Origin: Melampsora larici-populina 98AG31
Lineage: Eukaryota > Basidiomycota > Pucciniomycetes > Pucciniales > Melampsoraceae
DNA length: 64,000 bases
Reading direction: 5' to 3'
Assembly (NCBI RefSeq): GCF_000204055.1
Contig: NW_006768824.1
Coordinates: 479,704 to 543,703 of the forward strand
Shown one piece after another: positions 36,289 through 47,488 of this stretch. Under the pieces are notes generated by a model, which was given only the letters and a program-made list of their open reading frames with translations, did no database searches and was not told the DNA's origin. The position numbers and the translations under genes were made by a program. Position 1 is the stretch's first letter. Every line of letters starts with the position of its first letter.

Positions 36289-39123
36289 GGACCTGGTTCG
36301 GACCTCCCCATTGGAATTGAGACCCTAGACCCAAGGCTCTTTCAGTCCTAGTGGTACGGATCATGACTTTAACACCCTCTGCAAAAACATTAGCAACAGG
36401 TGATGGTTTCTGGACAGTGGAAGCTGGAGAGAGCTTGTTTCGGGCATATTGTAAAAAGTTCTTCATTGACTCGGTGGTGACTTTGTTTGGGTTGTTTTGA
36501 AACGAAAGATTGTTACCCGAACGCAATTTCAATTGTTGAATAAGAGCTCTAAGCTGATAGTTTCATGAAAACAAACTTAAGTGATTTAATACTAAAATGT
36601 CTCTATCATAATACGACTTAACTCACCAGCGGAATATTGGCAGAGAATCGATACATTAATCTTTGTATATCTGTTCCGTTGCCCTGGAAAAAAATTATCA
36701 TGAGCGGATTATCACAGAATAATCACAGAGAATTACATACTCACTGTACTGTTATAAACATGTTTGAGCCAGCAATTATTTATTTCTAAAAATTCATCCA
36801 CAGATAACCAGTGGTTAGCTCGGTTGTTGGAGGGGATCAACAGCATGTGCTTCACAACCCGGGCATGTTTGGTTGGAAGATCCTGTTCAAGCAAAAGGAC
36901 CATGCAAGGAAGATGACGTGAGTAATGTGACAATCCACTTATACCTTGCAACATTATGGACCACCGCTTCCACATGAGTAGAAGACGACCTATTCCATGA
37001 TCGTCGCAAAGTCTCGTAGTCGGTACAGTAGGTTGACGCGATTGGTATCTTTGCTATCGTTGGCTGATTTGAAAGCGCAGGGCGAAAAAAATGACTTCCA
37101 GACTTTTTCGAGGAGAGAAGCACAGGATTTGCTATCCGAAAAGTCAATTGGTTCAATAGAACCTAGTACTTCACTATAAGGGTTCCAAGAGCTCAGTTAG
37201 GTATTGATGAAGGAAATCGTGATAGATTAAAGGTGGATTAAGGAAATGTAAAACTCACGTTAAAGTGAATAGGAGAGATGCATCATGCATCTTTTTAGTC
37301 ATCATCATCAAGGTATTGAAATCCTGTTGTGACGGATGCTTTGAAGATCCGCCCAAAGACTCTGCCGTTCGCCATGCGCCCGTATCCTGCCCATTTGTTG
37401 AATCACCCCAATGGACCGAGTTCAATGCCTTGCACATGTTCCATGTGGCATGGGCAGGCCCAAAGACGGTGAGTAGCCATCGCAGGGAGTCAGAGGGATT
37501 CCCAGAAGGAAAGCGCTTGCGACGCAAACTTTCAACCAGCTCATTAGAGCCGACATCTCCCTCAGCAACCAGGAGGCCTTCCGAGAAGGTTTCAACATCC
37601 ACACCTATCTGAGCAAGAACCTGATTGATCACGCGAGAAACACCATCCGCCGAAGAGTCCGGAGCATCCATCAAGCGTAAGAAAAAAATGTTGGGTTTAT
37701 ACATTTCAATTGGCTCTATCGGTGGAGGGTGAGTTTGTAAATCGGCCAGCTTGACAGTCTCACTTCCCAGAAGATGTTCGACATAAGTCTTCAAAACATT
37801 GGCTATCTGAGCCAGGATGACACTCTTCCAATGCAACAGTTCGTGGGCTGTGGGAATGAACATTTGAACATCGACTGGTTTACCTTCAGCCGCGGCCATG
37901 GCCTTTTCAAAAGCTACAAAATTGACATCCTTGGCTTCAACCCCTTCCATCACAGCAGGCGGAGGAACATGTATAAAACCCCACGTCCCGTGAAAAGTCT
38001 GACTGGCGGTATCCATTCGAAGGTTGTGTATGCGTAGATGGATATCTATGTTGTCAAAACAGAGAAATGGCCGGACAATGTTCTGTTGTTTGAACAACTT
38101 CATCATCCAATTTGATTGTAAGATGCGCAATCGCTCCATCAACCTCAGTGAGGTATCTCGCGAGACGGTGAGGGACAGAGAGTGTAGAAACTCGTTTACG
38201 CGGCAGCTGACCCCGCCGGCAACAAAGGTCACTCCGTTCAACACCTGCATTGCATTGCTTCTTCTGTTGCAGGCAAACGCCAACATCAAACAAATGGCCA
38301 GCGGAAGCTAGAACCAAATATAGACATAGTTAGTTCCATGTTTGTATTCGAAAATCCGAAAAGGATGTAGTAACCTGGTAGCTTACTGTTCTCAGCTTAT
38401 GCTCTCTTAAGCCAGCAGCCCGCTTCAAAATGTACACAAGGTTATCAAGTGATAGAATTGCCGCTTCATCGGAAGGGTTCTCTAGGAGTTGTGATTCTGA
38501 CAAGGTGGCATTTGAAGGGGGTTCTTCCGAGGGAAAGTCCTGGGAATCATCATCATCCACAGGTTCCGAATCTTCGGCGGCGACATCGGGAATGTCCAAA
38601 GATACACGCAGCTTCCTTTGAATCAGCTCATGCAAAAAGCTCATGGAGTTCTTGACTTGACGCTCGCGATGTTCCTCGGCCTCTTGACTAAAAAAGTCCT
38701 CATTGATCGAGCTTCAGCTGACATACGCGCCTTGTGGGTAGGGGCCTGCTCGTATGTTTTTGATATTGACAAAGGAGGAAGCCTGGAGATTGGTTAAGTA
38801 ATATTCAACCGGCACATCACAACACGGTATATGTCCTGGACGGGACCAACCTCATCTAAAATGAATTCTTTCCAGCGCGCTGCACCCTCTGGACTACCCA
38901 TGAGCACGTTGCGAAATCCTTCCAGTATATCCACCGTACCGGACCACCCCACACCCGCTCTGATGAGTCTGCGGCGATAAACCAGTTCAGGATTATTAGA
39001 TGTAAGAAAGCCAAGAATAAATTTCTTGGGCGTCAGGCCGAGATCGTGGATGTGGTCGCAGATCTTGACAATCTGAGAGCCAACCACATCAGAGTTCCCC
39101 GTTGGAATAACTTCGGCGTTCAT
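36284..39123 (-). pseudogene. DUF6589-like protein, candidate transposase of the TIR element
   Basis: Exons (minus): 39123-38851, 38782-38387, 38307-37259, 37173-36745, 36683-36627 and 36553-36284, resuming beyond the hAT at 31447-31383. All junction phases agree, apart from a frameshift. The total is about 845 codons. I recognise the basidiomycete DUF6589 pattern: FDNIDIHLR, FIPTAHELLHWKSVILAQI, the KPNIFFLRLMDAPDSSADGV block, EGDVGSNELVESLRRKRFPS, HATWNMCKALNSVHWGDS, GLSHYSRHLPCMVLLLEQDLP, WLSVDEFLEINNCWLKHVYN. The paired FDN and EGD acids are conserved-looking candidates for catalytic residues; that is inference. Lesions: TGA at 38714-38716, a small deletion and frameshift near 37000-37010, and the hAT insertion at the acidic C-terminus. 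It opposes the helicase gene and shares its TIRs. Confidence 0.75.
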
Positions 39124-39430
39124 GGTCACACGTATAATCAAGTATTCAAGTGAAGAATATGTGAAGACGAGGAAGTTGTAGATATTCTATAAGTAATCTA
39201 TGAGGAGCTTTTGCGTTGAAGTATCAAGGGAATGTGTATCCTATGGCGGACCATTTGGATACGAATGTACCCAACCTATAAGTGCTAATATGCTTCATGA
39301 ATACCAGCCCAGTCCGATCCCCTGGGCTGTTCTTTCAATGTGTTACATTTTCATTCAACACATCGGAGGTGTTGGCTCTAATTGTTCCAATCCGGGTCAT
39401 TGAACACATGCTGATATAGCTACTAACAAT

Positions 39431-39470
39431 CAAATATATTCAAATATATTCAAATATATTAAAATATATT
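39431..39470. repeat. 10-bp tandem repeat (CAAATATATT, four units)
   Basis: Three exact units plus one with a single change lie between the DUF6589-like start codon and the right TIR, in its presumed promoter region. Confidence 0.9.
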
Positions 39471-39721
39471 ATTGGTAGCCTCCAACATGATAAGACTGAT
39501 TCCAAAACTTGGGGTGGAAGACGATTGATACCTGGAGGGGACGCGTCGGGAACTGCAGTTTCGCCCAAAAGGTCTTTCCGACGAGGTGGATTTTAGCTAA
39601 GCGTGCCAAAACCTACAAGCCAAACGCGCAGCATATACAGGAGGCATATACAGATTCCGAAAGGAGAAACAAGTGGAAAACACGTGATAAGGATTACGGG
39701 ATAGCTTCCGACTCAAAATCA

Positions 39722-39946
39722 ATACAGAGGATGTTGGAGTTGGAACATATGTAGAGGCCCCTGGCCTTGATATTTTTATTTTGTCCCGAGGCATGTTCAT
39801 CGAGGGACAAAAAAGCTACACGGATGTAGAGAATATGGAGCTGATACAGCTCACTTCTCACGCGAGAAAAGTGTTTTAAGCGGTAAGTCCCTCGCTGGAG
39901 CTCGGCCCTTTGGGTCAGAGCCAGCGAGGGACTTAGTTAAGTTTGC
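39722..39946. repeat. Right 225-bp terminal inverted repeat
   Basis: This is the inverse of 28300-28524. It ends in GTTTGC at 39946 and is followed by TAAATTC, the probable target duplication. Confidence 0.93.
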
Positions 39947-39985
39947 TAAATTCGCCGTCCACTTACTTTTTACTCATCACTTCCT

Positions 39986-42846
39986 ATGCCACCCACCAAC
40001 CTCGTCATATGCAAGTGTTCTCAGTGTATTCTCAACACATACATCAATGATGAATCACAAAGACAAAATGGAACATATGTGGCAAACCGTACCCGACAAA
40101 AGCACCTAGCCACCAACTTCGAGGCAGCACAAGCATCTTTGTCAGCACTCACTGTTAAGAGCTCAGCTGGCATCAGCGACAGCAAGAGTGAAGATGGTAA
40201 CCCTAGTCTTGTCATCAAAGGTAAGCATTGACTGCTTCAAACCCTCACGCCGTTACTAAAATGTTTGTTTTAGGTCATGCATCTGTCTTCTTGACCTGGC
40301 TTCACTTAAAATGTAGGCTTAGTCGAGACAACTGCCGGACAGCACAAGACTTTTTGGTCCGAATCGTCGAATTGGCTGGACGTCTTCCTCCTGACATTAG
40401 TGTCTCAAAACTCATCCCGAAGGACATCAGGACTTCAATGAACCAGCTAAACATCGTGCCGGAACTCACCAAACAAATCTGCTGCCAAACCTGCTATATG
40501 ATGTATACCGCTCGCGTGGCTCCAATGTATTGCACCTACAAAGCAACTAGGACATCAGATCCATGTGGCGAATCACTTTTCAAAAAAGGCAACAACTTCC
40601 GGCCAATGAAAGACAGGGGATTGTATCAGAGGCAGCCTTATAGAATCAACCCAAAAGATCTTGTGAACCCCAATATCCCAAAGTGTGTATATGTTACACA
40701 ATCAGTTGTATCATGGCTCACATGGTTTCTCAGCAAATCCGACAGTGAAGCTAGCATCAAAGAATGGACAAGTGAAATTGACAACATCACTGATCCCAAC
40801 ATTTTCAATATACAGCAATTGCGAGCGTGGAAATCTTTGGGTTATGATACAAATACTACTCATTCAAACGATCTTAACCTGGTCATGAATCTTTACATTG
40901 ACTGGTTCAACCCACGTGGCAACAAGATTGCAGGAAAGAAGGAATCTTTAGGTCTTATGGCTCTCACCACTCCAAACTTGCCACCATCCTCACAAAATCT
41001 TGTTCCCAACACTTGCATTGCCGGGATCATCCCTGGACCTCACGAACCGGACATGACCACGATTGACCATGTCATGAAGCCTTTGATTGATGAGCTATTA
41101 GTACTAGAGAACGGGATCAGCATCAAGACTTACCAGTTTCCTGAAGGCCGACTTGTGAAAGTGAAACTTCTGGCTCTCATTGGCGATATAGTGGCTGTTT
41201 ATAAGTGCGCGGGTTATGCTTCACACTCAGCAAACCAGTTTTGTTCTTGGTGCCATTGTACTCAAGAAGAACGGGTCTAACTCTTCCTTGGTAAAAAACG
41301 CACTAAGCAAGAAGTCTTGAAGCGGGCAGCAGCATGGAACGATGCAAAAACACTGAATGAAAAAAGCAACCTAGTCAAGGAATTTGGAATCCGACATTCT
41401 ACTCTCAATCGATTAAACTATTGACATCCAGTGGATCATGTACCCCTTGGTATCATGCATAACTGGTTGGAAGGCGTTCTCCAGCACCACTTCCAATTTT
41501 GATGGGGCTTCAAAGGAAAAGAAAAGAAACCTCCCAAGAAAGGTGATTGGATTGACAAGGATACTGTTGAAGAGGATGAGTATGAAGATGTGATCATGGT
41601 TGGGGCGTGGCAACACAGTTTTGATTTGAAGGAGGGGACAGATGAGAGCCTATTTTCAGAACGCCAACTGTTGGATCTTCCACGTCTGCTGAAGCATGTG
41701 ATATTGCCATCTGGCGTGGAGCCAATTGCCAAAAACCTTGGCGACGTCTCTCACGGCAAACTGAAGGCAAGCCAATGGAAGTCACTATTTTTGTTTGTTA
41801 TCCCCTTAGTCATCTTGGAACTTTTAATCCTGGATGTGGATGACTTTCCTGCACTTTTGGATTGCCATACGATTGTCCGCAACATTGCCAGCTTGGTTTG
41901 ACGCACCCAAATTGTCTTGTCAAAGAGAGTCTCCCAAGACATGATCAGTCAATTCCGCCACATGTACAATATCTATGGTGATACTTCTGCAAAGATCTTC
42001 AATGGATTGAAAGTCCTTCCAAATAATCACTATGCAAAGAACATACCGGACATGATGGAATACTGGGGCCCATTGATGGGGGTTTCAGAATTTGCTGGCA
42101 AACGTATTAATGGACTGTTGCAGGGAGCAAAAACAAATCATTTATTATGTAAGTACAAGTGACCAATCAATGAGTTTCAACTGTGAAGTGTGCTTACCCT
42201 GTCTTTTGCACCCTAGCTCAAATGGATGGAACCATGATGAACAAGATGTGTGCACTTCAACGCTTCACGAAGGACTACTCAATACCAATTCTAGAGAAAG
42301 CAGAATGTGCAGTGGACACGGCACAAATTCGACTTTCAGACCATGTTTACGAGAAACTCCTGGCTCATTTGAATATAAAGGAGGCCGATTTGAGAAACTA
42401 CAATAACCACCTGCACCCAGAGGGGTCGAGGATATTCCAGCTGTTTTCAACGCCAATTGCTAGATTAGCCATCGACAAGAAGACACGCACATTTGGGATC
42501 TCACCAAAAGCCCCTAATAACTGTGTGTGCTATAAGGAGGAGAGAGGAAGGAAATTGTATGGGATCATTAGGCAAATTTATCGGTTTGAAAAAGAGAAGG
42601 GTAGTGTTCAGGAGGCTGAGCTTATCAAGCCAATTACTGATCTATTTGGCATGGTGCTATATCCCGTCTCAGAATTTCTGTTATTACCTTCATTTGATGG
42701 GAAGTGTGATAGGGAGGACCAAACCAGATTTCATGTTCTTTGTGGATCCCATGGACGTGATCACCACTGCAGCTTATCGAGTCTTGCCCAGTCATACTTT
42801 TGGTTTGCCTGAAGGTGGCATCATACTCAGCCCGGTTCAACATTAG
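39986..42846 (+). pseudogene. CACTA (EnSpm) TNP2-type transposase, decayed
   Basis: The start ATG is 39986. The first exon holds a Cys/His region (CKCSQC, then TRQKHL). An intron is spliced just after 40221, with acceptor before GTCATGCATC near 40273. The core has the TNP2 pattern: DWFNPRGNKIAGKKESLG, NLPP, CIAGIIPGPHEPD, then CHC-type CSWCHC. The frame continues to about 42155, is spliced (GTAAGT donor), and the last exon ends near 42846 with VDPMDVITTAAYRVLP, TFGLPEGGIILSP. Lesions: TAA 41278, TGA 41422, 41500 and 41899, and a frameshift between about 42690 and 42735. I could not find CACTA-type termini. The 5' flank is interrupted by the RecQ/DUF6589 element about 40 bp upstream of the ATG. 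Confidence 0.75.
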
Positions 42847-43246
42847 TTTCTTCCTTTTCTTCCTTTTATTCTTTTTTGTTATTTGTTTTCTTTGTTACTT
42901 GGTGCCTTCGCTTGCAATGCAACTTGTTCTCCCGTGATTATCTTGTAATGTGTCTCTTTCTCTCAGTGGCTGAAATACAACCTCAATTGCCCACTCAAAA
43001 ATGAAAACTTCATTGCCGACTTGTCAATAAAACAGCAACTTCTTCAAAACAGCACACAATTTGGTAACACCAGTCAGAAGATGAAATGGAAAGACATTTT
43101 TATAAGTATTTCTGAAACATTTTTACTAATTTTTTTGTATTGTTTTGATCATTTTTGTAACACATACACAATCAAGAAAAAAACGTAATTTCAAACACAA
43201 GACTAGAAACAGAAGAACAATTGAAAGAGCCCAAAGATCCCAACCC
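42847..43246. other. Short convergent intergenic gap
   Basis: This is T-rich sequence between the 3' ends of the two convergent CACTA-region genes. It is likely to hold both transcripts' 3' ends. No ORF is supported. Confidence 0.5.
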
Positions 43247-45194
43247 CTACTCTTGCTTTACCTGATCCCCGATTGTATCAAACTCTTCATCTTCCTCGTC
43301 ATCATCATCTTCATCCGGGGTATAATCACCATCCTCGCTCTCCTCATACAAATCACCATAGTCCCCAGCAGCAAAGAACTTATTACTGACCGCTGCTTTA
43401 TCCTCTGCATCACTTCCCTTGCTGGGAGCCTGTAAATTGATCAAGTCCGACATGTGTTCTTGATATATAGGTTTGTTGGCAAAACCAGGACCGTTGAGAT
43501 CTTTGTCTTCGGAGTCGCCAGCCGGTGCATTGATTTTGTATGGTGTAGTCAGTCAACAATGATACTTCTTGTTGAACTCACGGCCGGATAATTTTTCGGC
43601 TGGATGGGTGTTGGGAGCGGGAATCAGAGATTCGGCAGTGTTTGGTAACAAAGCCACTTGCTTGTGGTTCACAATCTCTTCCTTTTGTGAAGGAGTCAGA
43701 GCATTGTACCACCTGGCTTTGTAATAATCCATTGGCAGTTGTTTTGGAGGAGTCTTGAACTTGGAAGCTACGGGGACCATTGGTAGTAATCGAGGTTGGC
43801 GCTGAGGAGCCTTGCCAGACGTGGTGGCGGCACGATTCATCATGGAGTCAACTCTTTGCATGAATTTGTTGGCGTTGGCGGATTGATATTCAAGGGTCTT
43901 GATGGTATGGACTTGAAGATCTACGTTGAGCTTGTCATTGCGGTGAGCGTAAGGTTGTTCAAGGATGAGTAGGTAGTGTTTTGGAAATTTGTTTTGTTCA
44001 GCAAAACACAGGCGAGACTTTGCCAGCTGAGAATTAAACAAGGAATGTGACTTGAGTGGAAGGATTGAAATAAACTATGACTAGGGAATGAAAACTTACT
44101 CTTTGACGTTGTTGAGATATTGTTTTGATAGACTCAGCCTTGACCAAACGGCCAGGAGAGTTGAGCTCTCTCTTGAACTTGCCGGCAGATAGGTAATGGA
44201 CATAGTGATTGTAAACGTTGGTAAGAAAGGCGATGTTGTTCAAGAGGTTGGGATCAACCTGGAGATATCTGTAGCAGGGACTGACTGAGACTTCTTGGAA
44301 CGTTTGGATGGTGATGTATCAATTGGCCGCGTTGAAAAGTGCATTGTGACTTTGTGTTAGATTGGGGCCCCCAGACAGATAGCCCAGCCTTTGAGAGAGC
44401 CGTATGGATTGTGAGGATGGCTTGCTGATCTAAAGCGATCATCCCCCGGGCCACTCGAATTTGGCCCATCTTAGCGTCACGGAGCGTTTGAATCTGAGAC
44501 ATGGCAATGATGCTGGGAGTTCCAGCGTTCTGGATTGCTCTTGTGACGGCTTTGAGATCGGTATAGGAGCGAGCAAAGAAATCCATGCTGCCTTGATCAG
44601 CAGGTGGCAGAACAGACTTGTCTTGCAGCATACCCCAAAGAACTCAGATATGAATTTGGAAGGCGTCCTAAAGTTAAAAAACATTAGCACTTGTACATAA
44701 AGTAAGCAATGAAAAATCAACTACATTACCTTGGTCTTTTCGTGGCCTGGTGGGTGTTCGGTACTAATCACTTGATGGGGATGTCTTGTTGGAGGAGTTG
44801 TAGACGGAGGTTTGGCTGCACAAGCGGTAGATTTGCTCCTTGATAAGCTGGGGGGTGGCTCTGAAACAGCTTGGCTGGGGCCTTTGACTGGTGTTGCCAT
44901 GCTGATTTTGACAGAATTTTGGGGGGCTGACTTCTTGTGTGAAGTAGATTGGGAGGTGCTGGCGGTCGGACTGGAGGTTTTGTTGATTGTGATGTCTTCT
45001 AATTTGGACAGCAATTTTTCAATCAACAATTCTCGAGCTTTGAGCGTGGATTTGTGTTTTTTGTTTTGAGCTTCTAGAGCCTGAGCTATTGCAGCCTGAA
45101 TGTCAGGGTGAGTAGTACCAGTGATAGTAAGTTGCTGGGAACCGGTCTGTTGGGAGCTGAACTGATCAGGGTTGGTGTGGGGAACTTGAGACAT
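43247..45194 (-). pseudogene. Accessory protein of the CACTA region, rust-type family
   Basis: Exons (minus) 45194-44730, 44667-44100 and 44026-43247 fit GT-AG junctions. The product starts MSQVPHTNPDQF with a Ser/Thr/Pro-rich region and a short coiled-coil-like stretch. The body reads HI(stop)VLWGMLQDKS, MSQIQTLRDAKMGQIRVARGMI, YLQVDPNLLNNIAFLTNVYNHYVHYLS, KTLEYQSANANKFMQRVDSMMNRA, LPMDYYKARWYNALTPSQKE. It ends in a run of Asp/Glu and TAG at 43247-43249. I associate this pattern with a multi-copy rust protein family of unknown function. Its convergent placement beside a TNP2 gene suggests a second transposition protein. Lesions: TGA at 44644-44646, 44319-44321 and 43553-43555, plus a frameshift near 44350. 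Confidence 0.55.
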
Positions 45195-46456
45195 GACAAT
45201 TTAGGGGATAAGAAGCGATGTAGGAAAAGTGTACAAAAGGGGGTCAAAAAAGTAGTATATCAAAAATGTGTTAGAGACTGATTGAACGATGCTGGAATAA
45301 TGAAATGGGCGAAGGAAGAGGTAAGTGAGACCGTTTTATACTGCGGTTTACCTGATTTTTGGGGGATGAGCGAGACCTAATGTGATGTCTGGTTGGGTGT
45401 TTGCGAATTTGAATTGTCCGAGTCCCAAACTCCCACCCAAGCTCCTAGACTTCAACCAATATAGACCGGATTGTATGTTCTTGGCAGGCGAGTGGTGTTG
45501 ATCAGGATGTTTTGGTGGAATTAAGATCTATTGAGATGGCGGCGTGATCTGTTCTGGACTGGATTGGATGTAAAAGGTCAATGGCGTACGTCAACCAGAT
45601 GGCTGACTTCAACCGTGTAGTAGCTTTACCGCCACAAGTGGTAAACAGTACCTGAAAGAGGAAACTTAACACTACAGAACTAGGAGTGCTAGGAAGGTCT
45701 TACGACTGCTCTTTCTAATAAGACAAAGGTAAAAAAAAGAAAAATAGGACCTCTCTCTAGAGAACTCTTTAACCACTAAGGTCAACTCAAGCTCATGAAG
45801 CAAAGAAAACTCAACACCTTTAGTAAGTGTTATTCCCGTTAATGGTTTTACGCGACAAGAATAAGCAACTGATGAATTACTATGGAAAAAAAAACACTAA
45901 TAAAATTAAATATCTCCCTCATTGGAGGGGGCCGATTTTAAAGTGACCTAAGACTGACTAGTAAGAACAAGTAATTTGTATATAATAACTACTCTATGTC
46001 GGAGATGAGAAAAAAAAGAAAGAAAAAAAACAACATGTCGCTTCACTCCCTCCCCTTTTATATCTTCTACAACTCCTCTGCACACAGCTCTTTTTAGTAA
46101 ATTTGGGCATAAAATGTTAACAAAATCTTTCACAACAAATTGCTTCTCTTTTTTGAAAAGGACACAACCAAGCATGAGGTCGAAAATTAAGGTAATATGG
46201 TAATTTTGTTTGATCGCTTAGAACAAATGACCGACGCTGAAAGCTCCTCAAAGGTTGAAACAAAAAGGAGGAATACCCGAAATACTGAAAAAAAAAACAC
46301 CTCCTCCACACACCACTCCTCACTACATTTACCCACATGTTCCACTCCTCTAAATTAATTTGTATGTTTTTTTTATATTTATTGAAATTGATCTTTCATG
46401 TTATCTTTTGCTTGATGTGTTATAATGCGACAATCTCATGTCAATTTGAAATAATT
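45195..46456. other. Region upstream of the accessory gene, no gene seen
   Basis: This holds the presumed promoter of the minus-strand accessory gene. A short imperfect palindrome TTTACCGCCACAAGTGGTAAA lies at about 45624-45645. AT-rich sequence follows. I looked for a CACTA right end here and did not find one. Confidence 0.4.
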
Positions 46457-46461
46457 AAAGT
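46457..46461. repeat. Target duplication of the outer LTR element, left (AAAGT)
   Basis: This matches 59658-59662 exactly, directly outside the two LTRs. Confidence 0.9.
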
Positions 46462-47488
46462 TGTCAGCCCTGAGTACTAAACCAGAGTACCAATGGGCGA
46501 CGTATTATAATAAAAACCTTAAAAATAGCAATCACAACTCAAGGCTCAGTTTCAAGAGTCAAGTTACATATGATTTAGCATATGTAACATGTGCAGAACT
46601 TACATCAAAGGGTGTGAACATACATAACTTTGATACAAACCAAAGCTACATATATTTCACAGCCGTAACACATATGTAACAAGTGAAATATACTTATAAT
46701 CCAATAGTAACTGTCTTACTGTAATTAACCTAACCATAGAACCACAATTTGTGCGCACTTGTAGTCCAAAGATTTCCAAGGTTCACACTATATAAACCCT
46801 GGAAATCCAACCAAATCGAGAAGAGGAACATCATCACATTATTATTCAACAACTACACAACTTTGCTTTTATTCATCTTCCTAGAACCTTTAAACTTTGC
46901 TTTTCAATAACCAAACTTTAAAGGCCTGATTCTACGAACCTTGAAACTCAAACCTTGTGTCTTGTTGCTTATTCTGAGTGCTCATTCAACTTTGTTTCTG
47001 ATTAGACTCCATAATCAGTATTTCTGGTAATATCCATTTGGTGGAATTACTTGTAAGGAAGTAGTCCTTGAGTATTGCTCATATCAGATTTGGGATTCAT
47101 CTGATATAAGAAACTCTAAATCTACGGGGAAATCTCTATCAGTCAGAGTGTAAAGTTCCCGGTGTTATAATAGACCTTAACACCACCTTCTTTGACCTTT
47201 CTTAGAATAGAAGAGGATCAAATTAGGATTGAGAACTGCGCGTCAGTTGCTCTTCTTTTTAATTATTGTAAAGACAATAATTAACCCAAAATCCCTGGTC
47301 TAAAGCCTTTGTTTAAAGGTCAACTAACTGCAGTCTTTACTTGTTTATTGCAAGTAAAGCTCTTACGCCCACGTCTATACCCGTTCACACTTGTAGATCT
47401 TGATCTACACGACTTTAGTAGAAGTTATCAGACTTTCTACAACCTTTTTATTGACTCTACTAGCCTAACAGACGCTAGTAGGCTCACA
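46462..47488 (+). repeat. 5' LTR of the Gag-only retrotransposon (1027 bp)
   Basis: It begins TGTCAGCCCTGAG and ends GGCTCACA. It is repeated directly at 58631-59657 with only about two differences noticed (near 46935 and 47308). A TATATAAA box at 46789-46796 is a likely promoter. The 72-codon frame at the LTR start is repeated in the other LTR and is not taken as a gene. Confidence 0.95.

Larger units (their letters stand above)
28300..39946. mobile_element. Two-gene TIR transposon: RecQ helicase plus DUF6589-like protein
   Basis: It is bounded by 225-bp, about 99% identical inverted repeats and flanked by TAAATTT (28293-28299) and TAAATTC (39947-39953), a probable 7-bp target duplication with one change. 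The two genes converge: a RecQ-family helicase on plus (28565-31447) and a DUF6589-like protein on minus (39123-36284, resuming at 31447-31383). Removing the inserted hAT element (31448-36283) leaves about 6.8 kb: TIR, helicase, DUF6589-like gene, TIR. The helicase has one stop; the DUF6589-like gene has a stop and a frameshift. This copy is probably immobile despite its fresh ends. Confidence 0.85.

Noticed and set aside
39431..39470. Regular short repeats considered as a CRISPR-like array
   Set aside because: 10-bp head-to-tail units with no spacers; a simple tandem repeat in a eukaryotic genome.
45195..46456. Searched for a CACTA-type right terminus (TAGTG)
   Set aside because: No TAGTG end with subterminal repeats was found, so element borders are not claimed for the TNP2 region.
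46461..46679. 72-codon frame at the start of the LTR, repeated at 58630-58848
   Set aside because: It is identical in both LTRs only because the LTRs are identical; it lies upstream of the TATA box.
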